Below are positions 24,030 to 32,874 of a stretch of DNA of 64,000 nt, piece after piece; the first letter of the stretch is position 1; every line of letters starts with the position of its first letter. Where the stretch lies: positions 1-64,000 of the forward strand of contig CAIYSR010000043.1 in NCBI GenBank assembly GCA_903928895.1, written 5' to 3'. A model generated the notes under the pieces. That model was not told the origin of the DNA and did not search any database. It saw only the letters and a program-made list of their open reading frames with translations. This DNA comes from an uncultured Rhodospirillales bacterium (GTDB lineage Bacteria > Pseudomonadota > Alphaproteobacteria > Acetobacterales > Acetobacteraceae). A program made the position numbers and the translations under genes.

Positions 24030-24082
24030 ATACCAACCCGCGCAAAGGCTGACTCTTGCAGCTTTTGCGCGGGTTGGTATGA
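24030..24082. repeat. GATACCAACCCGCGCAAA hairpin
   Basis: An inverted repeat has ATACCAACCCGCGCAAA near 24031-24047 and TTTGCGCGGGTTGGTAT near 24064-24080, with a loop of about 16 bases. The inner motif ATACCAACCC/GGGTTGGTAT also brackets repeat copy 1 (1614-1835), so it is a second recurring element. Just downstream of the PfkB gene it could also act as a terminator-like hairpin. Confidence 0.7.
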
Positions 24083-24106
24083 GCTTCCCAGATCGCAGGC
24101 GAGGAA

Positions 24107-24244
24107 CGGAAGGAAGGAAGCGTTTCTTTTTTTGAAAAAAAAGAAACAAAAAAACTTCACCCCAGGCTTCCCCGCGGATGGAATGAAATACTCCAAAGGA
24201 TAAAAGTTTTTTGCTTCTTTTTTTCAAAAAAGAAGCGCTTCCCC
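24107..24244. repeat. T-rich nested inverted repeat, copy 2
   Basis: The left arm at about 24107-24157 (GGAAGGAAGCGTTTC, T7, G, A8, GAAAC, A7, CTT) is nearly the reverse complement of the right arm at about 24197-24244 (AAAAGTTTTTTGCTTC, T7, C, A6, GAAGCGCTTCC). Each arm is also a hairpin. The element lies between two convergent genes, where a bidirectional terminator role would make sense. Confidence 0.8.
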
Positions 24245-24283
24245 GCCCAACCAAGCAAGTATCATTCCTCCCCGAACCTGGTC

Positions 24284-25420
24284 TCAGGCGTTCGCCAGCA
24301 CCGCCACGCAGATGCGATCGAGGTCGGCCTCGCTCAGGTCGGGATGGATCGGCAGCGCCATGATCCGGGTCGCCAGGTCCTCGCTCACCGGCAGCGCCGT
24401 GCCGTCGTGATGCGCCTGATAGGCGGGCTGGTGGTGCAGCGGCTTGGGATAATAGATCGCCGACGGCACCCCTTCCGCCTTGAGCGCCGCCTGCAGCCGG
24501 GTCCGCGCCTCGGCGCTGCGGGTCAGGATCGAATACACCGCCCACGCGCTGGTGCTGTCCGGCACCCGCGCCGGGGTGGTGACGGCGTTGCCGAGCCGCC
24601 GGTCATAGGTCGTGGCGATGCGCTCGCGCAGCCCCAGCTCCTCCTCGAACACCGTCAGCTTGCTCAGCAGCACCGCGGCCTGGAACGTGTCCATCCGCCC
24701 GTTCATCCCGGTCCGCAGCACCTCGTAGCGCGTCGGCCCCTCGCCATGGGTGCGCAGGCTGCGATACAGCTCGGCCCGCGCCGCCGACTCGGTGAACAGC
24801 GCGCCGCCATCGCCATAGGCGCCCAGCGACTTGGACGGAAAGAAACTCGCCATCGTCGCATCGGCCTGGCTGCCCAGCCGCCGTCCGTGCTGGCTGGCGC
24901 CGAAGCTCTGGGCACAATCGTCGATCGTGAACAGCCCCTCGCGCTTGGCAATGGCCGACAAGGCCGGCCAGTCCGCGGGCTGCCCGAACAAATCGACCGC
25001 CACCAGCATGCGCGGCCGCAGCCGCCCCGCCGCGCGAACCTGGACGATCCGGGCCTCCAGATGCGCCGGGTCGATCTGGAAGGTGCGCGGATCGACATCG
25101 ACGAACACCGGCGTCGCCCCCAGCACCAGCGGCACCTCCGCCGTCGCGGTATAGGTGAACGCCGGCAGGAACACCGCGTCGCCGCGCCCGATCCCCTCGG
25201 CCATCATCGCGATCTGCAACGCGTCCGTGCCCGAGGAGATCGTCACGCAATGGCTGGCACCGCAGAACGCGGCCAGTTTGTCCTCAAGCTCCGCCACTTC
25301 CGGGCCGAGGATGAACTGGCAATGCGCCAGCACCCGGTCGAGCCGGGCGCGCAGGTCGCCGGCGATGCGGGCCTGCTGGGCCTTGAGGTCGATGAACGGG
25401 ATCGGGGGGAGGTCGGTCAT
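24284..25420 (-). CDS. DegT/DnrJ/EryC1/StrS-family sugar aminotransferase
   Basis: PLP-dependent aminotransferase of 378 residues converting a nucleotide-linked ketosugar to an aminosugar, working after a 4,6-dehydratase such as the neighbouring CapD-like protein. Landmarks are SSGTDALQIAMMA (62-74), PAFTYTATAEV (86-96), IDDCAQSFGA (166-175) and the PLP lysine Lys197 in SFFPSKSLGAYGDGG. ATG 25420 with AAGGA upstream is preferred to the TTG at 25426. It lies directly downstream of the dehydratase gene on the same strand, 12 bases away, so the pair likely makes one amino sugar (for example a QuiNAc4N-type precursor) for the EPS. Confidence 0.92.
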   Translation of the reverse strand: MTDLPPIPFIDLKAQQARIAGDLRARLDRVLAHCQFILGPEVAELEDKLAAFCGASHCVTISSGTDALQIAMMAEGIGRGDAVFLPAFTYTATAEVPLVLGATPVFVDVDPRTFQIDPAHLEARIVQVRAAGRLRPRMLVAVDLFGQPADWPALSAIAKREGLFTIDDCAQSFGASQHGRRLGSQADATMASFFPSKSLGAYGDGGALFTESAARAELYRSLRTHGEGPTRYEVLRTGMNGRMDTFQAAVLLSKLTVFEEELGLRERIATTYDRRLGNAVTTPARVPDSTSAWAVYSILTRSAEARTRLQAALKAEGVPSAIYYPKPLHHQPAYQAHHDGTALPVSEDLATRIMALPIHPDLSEADLDRICVAVLANA

Positions 25421-25432
25421 AAGCAAGGTCCT

Positions 25433-27343
25433 TCAGGCGCGGGCGGAGCGATCGCTGCCGTCGGCGTTATGCGCGAATTCGGGCACCAATCGGGCAAGCT
25501 GGGCCAGCGCGAGCCGCGTCTGCCCGGCATGACAGGCGGCGGCAAGCTCGTCCAGCGCGCGCCCGACGATGGCGGGGTCCGAGGTGCGCGGGGTGGCCAT
25601 CAGCAGGCCGGGATGGGGAGTCGGGATCGGCGGCTCCTGGCCATGGAAAATCTCCTCGAACAGCTTCTCGCCCGGCCGCAGCCCGGTGAAGCTGATGGCG
25701 ATGTCGATCTCCGGGCGCAGCCCGGCCAGCCGGATCATCTGGCGCGCAAGCTCGACGATCTTCACCGGCTCGCCCATGTCGAGCACGAAGATGCCGCCCT
25801 GCGCCGCCATGCCGGCGTCGGAGGTGCCCACCACCGAGGCCTGCAACACCAGCCCGACCGCCTCGCGCACCGTCATGAAATAGCGCACCATGTCCGGATG
25901 CGTCACCGTCAAAGGCCCGCCGCGGGCCAACTGGCGCTGGAACAGCGGCACCACCGAACCGGTGCTGCCCAGCACATTGCCGAACCGCACGGTCAGGCAG
26001 CGCATCCCGCCCGACGCCCCGGCTGCCCCCCGGGCCGCGATGTCCACCGCCTGGCAATACATCTCCGCCAGCCGCTTGGAGGCCCCCATCACCGAGGACG
26101 GGTTGACCGCCTTGTCCGTCGAAATCACCACCATCGCCCGCGCCCCGGCGCTGCGCGCGGCATCGGCCACCACCCGTGTGCCGATGGCATTGGTCAGCAG
26201 TCCCTCCAGCGGATTGGCCTCGACGATCGGCACATGCTTGAGGGCGGCGGCGTGAAACACCAACTCGGGCCGCAGCTCGCCCATCATGGCGCGGATGCGG
26301 GCCTCGTCGCGCACATCGGCGATCACCGCGCGGCGCGCGATGGCAGGGTGCAGTTCGGCCAGTTCGAGGTCGATCTGCCACAGCGCGAATTCGCCGTTGT
26401 CGAGCAGGATCAGCAGCTCTGGGCCGAGGGCCGCCACCTGGCGCGCCAGTTCGGAGCCGATCGAGCCGCCCGCGCCGGTCACCAGCACGCGCCTGCCCTG
26501 GATCAGCCGCGCCATCCCGGCCCGGTCGAGCGGCACCTGCGGGCGGTTCAGCAGGTCCTCGATCGCCACCGGCTTGAGCTCGACCGTTCCCCGCCCGGCC
26601 GCGGGATCGAGCGCGGTCGGCCGCGGCGCGCGGAACACCCGCAGCCCCTCGCGATCCGCCGCCGCCATCAGGGCCGACAGCGTGGCCCCGTCGATGTCGG
26701 CCTCCGTCACCACCAGCGAGGCGGGCAGCCGGTCCTCGGTGCGCAGCCGGGCGAGCACGGCGGCGGCTTCGTCGATCCCGCCCAGAATGGGATGGCCATG
26801 GATGCGCCGTCCGGTCTGGCTGCGGCCCAGCGACAACAGCCCGGCGACCAGAAACGGCGCCGCCCGGTCGGCGGCCAGGGCGCGGAGAAACAGATCGGCC
26901 CCCTCGCCGGCGCCGATCAGCAGGATCGACTGTGCCGGCACGCCGTCGCGAAGCGGATTCTCCTGCATCAGCCGGTAGGCGATGCGGGGCAGGCTGAGCA
27001 GCACCATCAGCAGCAGCGCATGGATGGCCGGAAACGCCAGCGTCACCGGCAACACCCCGGCCTCGTGCAGCACCACCGGGAACAGCGCCGCCGCCGCGAT
27101 GGAGGCGGCGGCCACTCCAAGCAGGTCCGACACCCCGGCGAAGCGCCAGTACTGGACCGAGAGACGGAACGGGATGCCGGCCAGCAGCAGCGCCGCCGCC
27201 CCCCAGGGAATCGCCCACAGCGGCTGAAACGGATCGGCCTCGGGCGCCGCCAGGAACTGCGCCAGCGGCACGGCAAGCCCCGCCAGCAGCCCGTCCAGGC
27301 CGGCGTTGAGAACGATTCGTCGCAAGGCGCGCGGGTTGGCCAT
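25433..27343 (-). CDS. Nucleoside-diphosphate sugar 4,6-dehydratase, CapD/WbpM type
   Basis: Membrane-anchored dehydratase of 636 residues acting on UDP-GlcNAc-type substrates. The N-terminal region (1-130) holds about four hydrophobic segments and a CoA-binding-like domain follows (IGAGEGADLFLRAL, 143-156). The catalytic short-chain dehydrogenase domain has the NAD motif TGAGGSIGS at 289-297 and the active-site segment STDKAVNPSSVMGASK (408-423), where Met419 and Lys423 give the SMK triad of this family in place of SYK. ATG 27343 is used; the frame upstream is antiparallel to the WecA-like gene. It forms an operon with the DegT aminotransferase and is divergent from the WecA-type gene 45 bases away. 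Confidence 0.93.
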   Translation of the reverse strand: MANPRALRRIVLNAGLDGLLAGLAVPLAQFLAAPEADPFQPLWAIPWGAAALLLAGIPFRLSVQYWRFAGVSDLLGVAAASIAAAALFPVVLHEAGVLPVTLAFPAIHALLLMVLLSLPRIAYRLMQENPLRDGVPAQSILLIGAGEGADLFLRALAADRAAPFLVAGLLSLGRSQTGRRIHGHPILGGIDEAAAVLARLRTEDRLPASLVVTEADIDGATLSALMAAADREGLRVFRAPRPTALDPAAGRGTVELKPVAIEDLLNRPQVPLDRAGMARLIQGRRVLVTGAGGSIGSELARQVAALGPELLILLDNGEFALWQIDLELAELHPAIARRAVIADVRDEARIRAMMGELRPELVFHAAALKHVPIVEANPLEGLLTNAIGTRVVADAARSAGARAMVVISTDKAVNPSSVMGASKRLAEMYCQAVDIAARGAAGASGGMRCLTVRFGNVLGSTGSVVPLFQRQLARGGPLTVTHPDMVRYFMTVREAVGLVLQASVVGTSDAGMAAQGGIFVLDMGEPVKIVELARQMIRLAGLRPEIDIAISFTGLRPGEKLFEEIFHGQEPPIPTPHPGLLMATPRTSDPAIVGRALDELAAACHAGQTRLALAQLARLVPEFAHNADGSDRSARA

Positions 27344-27388
27344 CGACGCCGCTATACTCCCCTCGACGCTCCGGGGTAAGCAGGCGCC

Positions 27389-28441
27389 ATGACACTCCTC
27401 GCTTTCCTGCGCCACATGATGTTCTGCGCCGGTCTCGCCCTGGTCTCCGCCGTGACGGTGCGGGCGATGATCTCGGCCCGGGTGATGGACACCCCCAACG
27501 CCCGCAAGGCCCATGCCAACCCGACGCCGAAGGGCGGTGGCGTCGGCGTGGTGGTGGCCTTCATGCTCGGCATCGCGCTGCTCTACGGCACCGCCACCTT
27601 CTCGCGCATCGCCGACCCCTATTTCCGCGGCGTCATCCTCGCCGCCGGCGCCATCGCCGTGGTCAGCTTCATCGACGACATCCGCGACTGGCCCTTCGCC
27701 ATCAAGCTCGCCGCCCAGGTGCTGGCCGCCCTGGCCGCGATCGGCAGCGGGCTGTGGATCAGCGTCTTCCACCTGCCCCTGCTCGGCACCGTCGATATCG
27801 GCTGGGTCGGCATCCCGCTCACCCTGGTCTGGCTGCTGTTCGCCACCAACGCGATGAACTTCATGGACGGGCTGAACGGCCTCGCCGCCGGCACCGCGCT
27901 GGTCGCCTGCCTGTTCCTCGCCGTCATCGCCGCGCAGCAGGGCGGCTGGTTCGTCTATTTCGCCGCCCTGCTGCTGGCCTCGGGCCTGGCCGGGTTCCTG
28001 CCGTTCAATTTTCCGCGTGCCCGCATCTTCATGGGCGACGTCGGCAGCCAGTTCTGCGGCTTCGTCCTCGCCGTCCTCGGCGTCGCCGCCGCCCGCTTCG
28101 GTGCCGTCGAGCAGAGCTTCCTGCTGGTCCCGATGCTGCTCTCCGGCGTGCTCTACGATGTCGCCTTCACCCTGGCGCGTCGCGCTTTCGCCGGGGACCG
28201 CCTGACCCAGGCGCATCGCGGCCACCTCTACCAGCTCGCCCATCGCGGCGGCATCGCGGCAAGCCGCGTGGCGCTGGTCCACTGGGGTTTCGCCGCCCTG
28301 GGCGGGCTGGTCGCGCTGGCCTTCGTCCAGGCGAGCGGCTGGGCCAAGCCGATCCTGGCGCTGTCCCTCGTGTTGCCGCAATTGGGCTGGACGTTGCTGG
28401 TTGTGCGCCGCGCCCGCAATGCCCAGATCGGGCGGTGGTGA
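27389..28441 (+). CDS. Undecaprenyl-phosphate sugar-1-phosphate transferase (MraY/WecA family)
   Basis: Polytopic inner-membrane enzyme of 350 residues with about ten hydrophobic segments. It transfers a HexNAc-1-phosphate from a UDP-sugar to undecaprenyl phosphate, the first step of a lipid-linked EPS or O-antigen unit. Catalytic landmarks are FIDDIRDW (94-101, the DD pair), NAMNFMDGLNGLA (154-166) and FMGDVGSQFCGF (214-225), with the basic HRGHLYQLAHRGG loop near 275. It resembles WecA/WbpL rather than MraY. It is divergent from the dehydratase, whose product is a plausible donor, and is followed by a secreted protein gene. Confidence 0.92.
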   Translation: MTLLAFLRHMMFCAGLALVSAVTVRAMISARVMDTPNARKAHANPTPKGGGVGVVVAFMLGIALLYGTATFSRIADPYFRGVILAAGAIAVVSFIDDIRDWPFAIKLAAQVLAALAAIGSGLWISVFHLPLLGTVDIGWVGIPLTLVWLLFATNAMNFMDGLNGLAAGTALVACLFLAVIAAQQGGWFVYFAALLLASGLAGFLPFNFPRARIFMGDVGSQFCGFVLAVLGVAAARFGAVEQSFLLVPMLLSGVLYDVAFTLARRAFAGDRLTQAHRGHLYQLAHRGGIAASRVALVHWGFAALGGLVALAFVQASGWAKPILALSLVLPQLGWTLLVVRRARNAQIGRW

Positions 28442-28458
28442 GTTCAGGAGGAATACCG

Positions 28459-29127
28459 ATGCGTCGTTTCGCGCTGGCTGGCTTGTTCTGCGTGGCCCTC
28501 ATGTCCGCCGCTTCGGCCCAACCCAAGCCCCCCGCGCCCCCGGCGGGGGCGCAGAATTCATCGTTCAATCTGGTCAACCGCTCCAGCCAGGCGGTGCGCG
28601 AGTTGTTCGTCACCTCCGCCGGCAACGCCAACTGGGGCCAGAACCGGCTCGACGGCAAATCCGGCAATCCCACCACCATCGCCGCCGGGGGCAGTTTCGC
28701 GGTGCGCCGCAAGCTCGACACCAACTGCATTTTCGACCTCCGCGCGGTGTTCGCCGACGGCCGCGCCGAGGAGCGCAAGGCGGTCAACACCTGCGCCGTC
28801 GAGGATGTCGTGGTCGGCGCCGCGCCGGCCAGCAATGTGCCGGTGGCCGCCACCGGCAAGCCGGCGGACGATCCCTCGTTCAAGCTGTTCAACCGCTCCG
28901 CCCGCGCCATCACCGAGCTGCGCGCCAGTCCCTCCGGCGGTGGCGCCGTCGCCGCGGCCGAGAACCGCCTCGGCAGCGCGCCGCTGGCACCGGACAATTC
29001 GCGGCGCATCACCCTGCCGCGCGACGGCAACTGCATCTTCGAGCTGCGCGTCGTTTTCGCCGACGGCGCGGCCAAGGAGCGGCACAAGTTCAACCTCTGC
29101 AAGATCGCGGATCTCCCGGTTCCCTGA
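28459..29127 (+). CDS. Periplasmic protein with two tandem copies of an uncharacterised domain
   Basis: Secreted protein of 222 residues; the signal peptide MRRFALAGLFCVALMSAASA is followed by a Pro/Ala linker. Residues about 35-120 and 135-220 are repeats of one another. Each has F.L.NRS...ELF..... then NRL, a G.S or D.S turn, a C-IF(D/E)LR.VFADG core and a final N.C. The single Cys pairs could form one disulfide per domain. The ATG has AGGAGG eight bases upstream. I know similar domains from alphaproteobacterial hypothetical proteins but no function. It lies at the end of the EPS region and may share the WecA-like transcript. Confidence 0.75.
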   Translation: MRRFALAGLFCVALMSAASAQPKPPAPPAGAQNSSFNLVNRSSQAVRELFVTSAGNANWGQNRLDGKSGNPTTIAAGGSFAVRRKLDTNCIFDLRAVFADGRAEERKAVNTCAVEDVVVGAAPASNVPVAATGKPADDPSFKLFNRSARAITELRASPSGGGAVAAAENRLGSAPLAPDNSRRITLPRDGNCIFELRVVFADGAAKERHKFNLCKIADLPVP

Positions 29128-29226
29128 TCCGATCGGCCCTTTCCCGGCGGGCCGGAGGCTCTATGATCGGTCCACAAGGATTCGAGGGAGAGCGTCCGTG
29201 ATCGACCCGCCGGCCCGGTGCCGCGC

Positions 29227-30117
29227 ATGACCGTCGCCAGTTCCGCGACCGGCCTGCGCGGGCGCAATTACGCCCGCCAGTACTGGCCCTTCCTGGTGCC
29301 GGCAGGCGTGGTGGTGTTCGCGGTGATCGTGTTTCCCTGGATCTTCACCCTCTACATGTCGACCATGGAATGGCATGTCGGCGGCAACATCACCTTCAAC
29401 GGGCTGGCCAACTACAAGCGCCTGGTGAGCGACGAGCGCTTCCTCTGGTCGGTGGTGCGGACGCTCTATTTCACCGCGATGGCGGTGTTCTTCCCGGTCA
29501 TCCTCGGTATCGCCGCCGCCGTCTGCTTCCACAAGGAATTCCCCCTGCGCGGCCTCGCCCGCACCATCTTCATCATGCCGATGATGGCCACCCCGGTCGC
29601 CATCGCCCTGGTCTGGACGATGATGTTCCATCCCCAGCTCGGCGTGCTCAACTACCTCCTCACCTCGGTCGGCCTGCCCGCCTCGCAATGGCAGTACGCC
29701 CCCGGCACCGTCATCCCGACGCTGGTGATGGTCGAGACCTGGCAATGGACGCCGCTGGTGATGCTGATCGTGCTCGGCGGCCTCGCCTCCCTGCCGATCG
29801 ACCCCTACGAGGCCGCCCGCATCGATGGCGCCAGCCCGTGGGACTCGTTCCGCCACATCACCCTGCCGCTGGTCTGGCCGCACATCATGGTGGCGCTGGT
29901 GATCCGCACCATCGACGCGCTGAAATCGCTCGACATCATCTTCGTCATCTCCAACGGCGGACCGGGCACGGCGTCCGAGACCATGAACTATCTGCTCTAC
30001 CTCGAAGCCTTCAGCTTCTACGATATCGGCTATGCCTCGGCCATCGTCGTCGTGTTTTTCGTCATCATCCTGCTGATCAGCATGCTGCTGTTCACCTCGC
30101 GGCGGCAGGCCTACTGA
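29227..30117 (+). CDS. Sugar ABC transporter permease, MalF/UgpA type
   Basis: Inner-membrane permease of the carbohydrate CUT1 class, about 296 residues with six membrane segments. The cytoplasmic coupling loop EAARIDGASPWDSFRHITLPLVWPHI (EAA motif) contacts the ATPase. ATG 29227 is used; GTG 29218 is in frame, and a ten-codon open frame starting GTG 29198 behind GAGGGAGAG ends in the ATGA of this start, which may be a coupling leader. It is followed two bases later by the partner permease. No binding protein or ATPase gene lies nearby, so the system is incomplete here. Confidence 0.9.
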   Translation: MTVASSATGLRGRNYARQYWPFLVPAGVVVFAVIVFPWIFTLYMSTMEWHVGGNITFNGLANYKRLVSDERFLWSVVRTLYFTAMAVFFPVILGIAAAVCFHKEFPLRGLARTIFIMPMMATPVAIALVWTMMFHPQLGVLNYLLTSVGLPASQWQYAPGTVIPTLVMVETWQWTPLVMLIVLGGLASLPIDPYEAARIDGASPWDSFRHITLPLVWPHIMVALVIRTIDALKSLDIIFVISNGGPGTASETMNYLLYLEAFSFYDIGYASAIVVVFFVIILLISMLLFTSRRQAY

Positions 30118-30118
30118 C

Positions 30119-31015
30119 ATGAGAGCCCATCAAATCCGCCGCCTGTTCGGCCGCATCGGCTTCGCGCTCTCGGTCTTCGCCCTGGTTTCGCCGGCGCTGC
30201 TGGTGTTCCTGTGGATGCTGAGCCTGTCGCTCAAGAACGAACTCGACAACACCGCCTATCCGCCGGTGTTCTGGCCCTCGAAGCTCTCGCTGCAGAACTT
30301 CGTCGACGTCTTCGAGAAGAACGATTTCGTCACATTGGACTGGACCGACTTCGACCTGTTCGGCCGTACCTGGTTCGCCTACCCGGCACTCGGCGGCTAT
30401 CTCTACAACTCCGTCGTGGTCTCGTTCGGCGCCACCGGGCTGGCTCTGCTGTTCGGCGTGCCCGCCGGCTTCGGCATCGCCAAGTCCAAGGCCCACAACA
30501 TGGCGGCGCTGATCATGATCGCGCGCGTCACGCCGGGGCTGTCCTACCTGGTGCCGCTGTTCCTGATGTTCCAATGGCTCGGCATGGTGGGCTCGCTGAC
30601 CCCGCTGCTGATCACCCATCTCGTGATCACGGTGCCGATCGTGGTGTGGGTAATGATCGGCTTCTTCGAGGGGCTGCCGAACGAGTTGGAGGAGGCGGCC
30701 CTGGTCGACGGCGCCACCATCTGGCAGGCCTTCCGCCACATCGCCCTGCCGCTGGCGCGGCCCGGCATCGTCGTGGCGACGATCTTGGCGTTCATTTTCA
30801 GTTGGAACAACTTCATCTTCGGCGTCGTCCTCGCCGGGCGCGAAACCCGGACGCTGCCGGTCGCGGTCTACAACGTGCTGACCTTCGAGGAAGTCAGCTG
30901 GGGCCCGCTCGCCGCTGCCGCCTTGCTGGTGACGCTGCCGGTTCTGCTGTTGACGCTGCTGATGCAAAAAGAGATCGTGGCCGGCCTCACCGCGGGCGGC
31001 GTCAAGGGCGGCTGA
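30119..31015 (+). CDS. Sugar ABC transporter permease, MalG/UgpE type
   Basis: Partner permease of 298 residues with six predicted membrane segments and the EAA loop EEAALVDGATIWQAFRHIALPLARPG. With the preceding MalF-like protein it would form the membrane channel of a CUT1 sugar importer. The gene begins immediately after the upstream stop and is followed 32 bases later by the epimerase gene, so all three are probably one operon. The ATPase and solute-binding protein must be supplied from elsewhere. Confidence 0.9.
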   Translation: MRAHQIRRLFGRIGFALSVFALVSPALLVFLWMLSLSLKNELDNTAYPPVFWPSKLSLQNFVDVFEKNDFVTLDWTDFDLFGRTWFAYPALGGYLYNSVVVSFGATGLALLFGVPAGFGIAKSKAHNMAALIMIARVTPGLSYLVPLFLMFQWLGMVGSLTPLLITHLVITVPIVVWVMIGFFEGLPNELEEAALVDGATIWQAFRHIALPLARPGIVVATILAFIFSWNNFIFGVVLAGRETRTLPVAVYNVLTFEEVSWGPLAAAALLVTLPVLLLTLLMQKEIVAGLTAGGVKGG

Positions 31016-31047
31016 GCAGGGTCTCGCCCTCAATATCGGAGATTTGC

Positions 31048-31980
31048 GTGGCCTTGTTCGCTGTTACCGGAGCCGCCGGCTTCATCGGCTCCCATCTGGT
31101 CGACGCCCTGCTCGCCGCTGGCCATGCCGTGCGCGGGCTCGATGATTTGTCGACCGGGCGGCGCGAGAACCTCGATCCGCGCTGCAAGCTGACCGTCGGC
31201 GACGTGGCCGATCCGGCCGCGGTGCGCGCGCTGCTCGACGGCGCCGCGGGGTGCTTCCACCTCGCCGCCATCGCCTCGGTCGCGCGCACCAACGAGGACT
31301 GGATGGGGGGAAACCGGGTCAATCTCGGCGGCACCATTCGCGTGCTGGAAGCGGCGCGCGACGCGGGACGTGTGCCCGTCGTCTATGCCTCCTCGGCGGC
31401 GGTCTATGGCGATCTCGGCGCGGCCGTTGCGCAGGAGGACCTGCTGCCCCGGCCGCGCTCGGCCTACGGGGCGGACAAGCTCGGCTCCGAACTGCACGCC
31501 GCCGCCGGCTGGCATGTCCACGGGGTGCCGAGTTTCGGGCTGCGCTTCTTCAACGTCTATGGTCCCCGCCAGGATCCACGTTCGCCCTATAGCGGCGTGA
31601 TCTCGATTTTCGCCCGCCGCGTGGCCGACGGGCTCGGGATCGAGATCCATGGCGACGGGCAGCAGGTGCGCGATTTCATCCAGGTCTCCGACGTGGTGCG
31701 CCACCTGGTGGCAGCGATGCACCATGCCGGCGCCACGCCCGGCGCCGGGGTCGCCAATGTCTGCACCGGGACGGGGACCTCCGTGCTCGATCTCGCGAAG
31801 CTGCTCTACCGTATCGGCGGACGAACGCCGGAACTGAGCTTCGGACCGGCGCGGGCCGGCGATATCCGGGTCTCCGTCGGCGATCCGGCGCACGCCATCG
31901 CGACACTCGGCTGCGCCGCCGGGGTCACGCTGGAAGACGGACTCGCCGCGCTGGCCGCGGCCAACCGGCAGAACGCCTGA
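31048..31980 (+). CDS. NAD-dependent UDP-sugar epimerase/dehydratase
   Basis: Extended short-chain dehydrogenase of 310 residues of the GalE/WbpP type, interconverting UDP-sugars at C4 or a related reaction. The NAD-binding glycine motif GAAGFIGS is at 8-15, the catalytic SSAAVY at 115-120 and Tyr140-x3-Lys144 in SAYGADK. The FFNVYGPRQDPRSPYSGVI segment is typical of the UDP-glucose/UDP-GlcNAc 4-epimerase group. GTG 31048 with GGAG upstream is the best start. It converges tail to tail with the hydrolase gene with no spacer. It may feed the EPS pathway or process sugars brought in by the adjacent permeases. Confidence 0.9.
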   Translation: MALFAVTGAAGFIGSHLVDALLAAGHAVRGLDDLSTGRRENLDPRCKLTVGDVADPAAVRALLDGAAGCFHLAAIASVARTNEDWMGGNRVNLGGTIRVLEAARDAGRVPVVYASSAAVYGDLGAAVAQEDLLPRPRSAYGADKLGSELHAAAGWHVHGVPSFGLRFFNVYGPRQDPRSPYSGVISIFARRVADGLGIEIHGDGQQVRDFIQVSDVVRHLVAAMHHAGATPGAGVANVCTGTGTSVLDLAKLLYRIGGRTPELSFGPARAGDIRVSVGDPAHAIATLGCAAGVTLEDGLAALAAANRQNA

Positions 31981-32748
31981 TCAGTCGGCCGCGGCGCTGC
32001 GGTCGGCGTTCATCCGGGCGGAGACCACGGCGCCGAATTCCTCGAAGATGCGGCGCGAGACCGGGTCGGTCTCCCAGTCGTATTCCGGGTGCCACTGCAC
32101 GCCCACGACGAAGCCGGGGAACATGCCGCGGACGGCCTCGACGGTGCCGTCGGGCGCCACCGCCTCGGCGACGAGGCCCGGCGCGAGACGGTCCATGCCC
32201 TGGTTGTGGAGCGAGTTCACGGGCAGGTCGAGCGTGCCGGCGATGCGGTGCAACCAGCCGCCGGCGGTGATGCGGACGTTGTGGGCCTTGCCGGTACGAA
32301 CCCGCGCATTGGGCTGCATCGGCGTGGAGTGATCGATGCGATCGGGCAGGTCCTGCAGGCGCTGGTGCAGGGTGCCGCCGAGGGCGACGTTGAGTTCCTG
32401 CATGCCGCGGCAGATCGCCAGCAGCGGTACGCCGGCGGCAATGGCGGCGCGGATCAGCGGCAGGGTGACGCCATCGCGCTTGGGATCCTCGGGGGTCCCC
32501 TCGGCGTGGGGCGGGCCGTCGTAGAGCGCCGGCTGCACGTTGGAACGGCTGCCCGTGAGCATGATGCCGTCGAGCCGGGCGAGCAGGGTCTGGATGTCGG
32601 CTTTTTCGCCGTTGGCCGGGATCAGCACGGGGACACCGCCGACGACCTGGTCGGTGGCGCGGATATAGGTATCCGAGGCCGCATGGTTCGGCATGCCGAC
32701 GATGCCGAAGAGTTTCACGCAGCAGGAAATGCCGATGAGCGGCTTCAT
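31981..32748 (-). CDS. Gamma-glutamyl-gamma-aminobutyrate hydrolase-like class I amidotransferase (PuuD family)
   Basis: Peptidase C26-type protein of 255 residues. PuuD-like enzymes hydrolyse gamma-glutamyl amides such as gamma-Glu-GABA in putrescine breakdown. The nucleophile is Cys113 in LLAICRGMQELN, with the His220/Glu222 pair in VGVQWHPEYDW completing the triad. No synthetase domain is fused. ATG 32748 is used (GTG 32751 is adjacent). It lies downstream of the Crp-like gene with a 126-base gap. The substrate is inferred from family only. Confidence 0.88.
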   Translation of the reverse strand: MKPLIGISCCVKLFGIVGMPNHAASDTYIRATDQVVGGVPVLIPANGEKADIQTLLARLDGIMLTGSRSNVQPALYDGPPHAEGTPEDPKRDGVTLPLIRAAIAAGVPLLAICRGMQELNVALGGTLHQRLQDLPDRIDHSTPMQPNARVRTGKAHNVRITAGGWLHRIAGTLDLPVNSLHNQGMDRLAPGLVAEAVAPDGTVEAVRGMFPGFVVGVQWHPEYDWETDPVSRRIFEEFGAVVSARMNADRSAAAD

Positions 32749-32874
32749 CACGCCTCGCGGGGCTGGGGAGGTGTCAGTATTCGCTCAGATCGCGTCAAAA
32801 TGAAGACAAACCTCCGCACCCCCGCATTGCATGCATTGCAATTGGGCAGGATGTGGCGGATCGGCCACAGGCGG

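Noticed and set aside
27346-28381. N-terminal extension of the CapD-like dehydratase across the WecA-like gene
   Set aside because: The WecA-like gene has intact catalytic motifs on the opposite strand; the extension reads as Gln/Glu/Gly-rich antisense.
32806-32870. TTGCATGCATTGCAA-like palindromic sequence after the Crp-like gene
   Set aside because: Short and imperfect, with no second copy noticed and no relation to a promoter.
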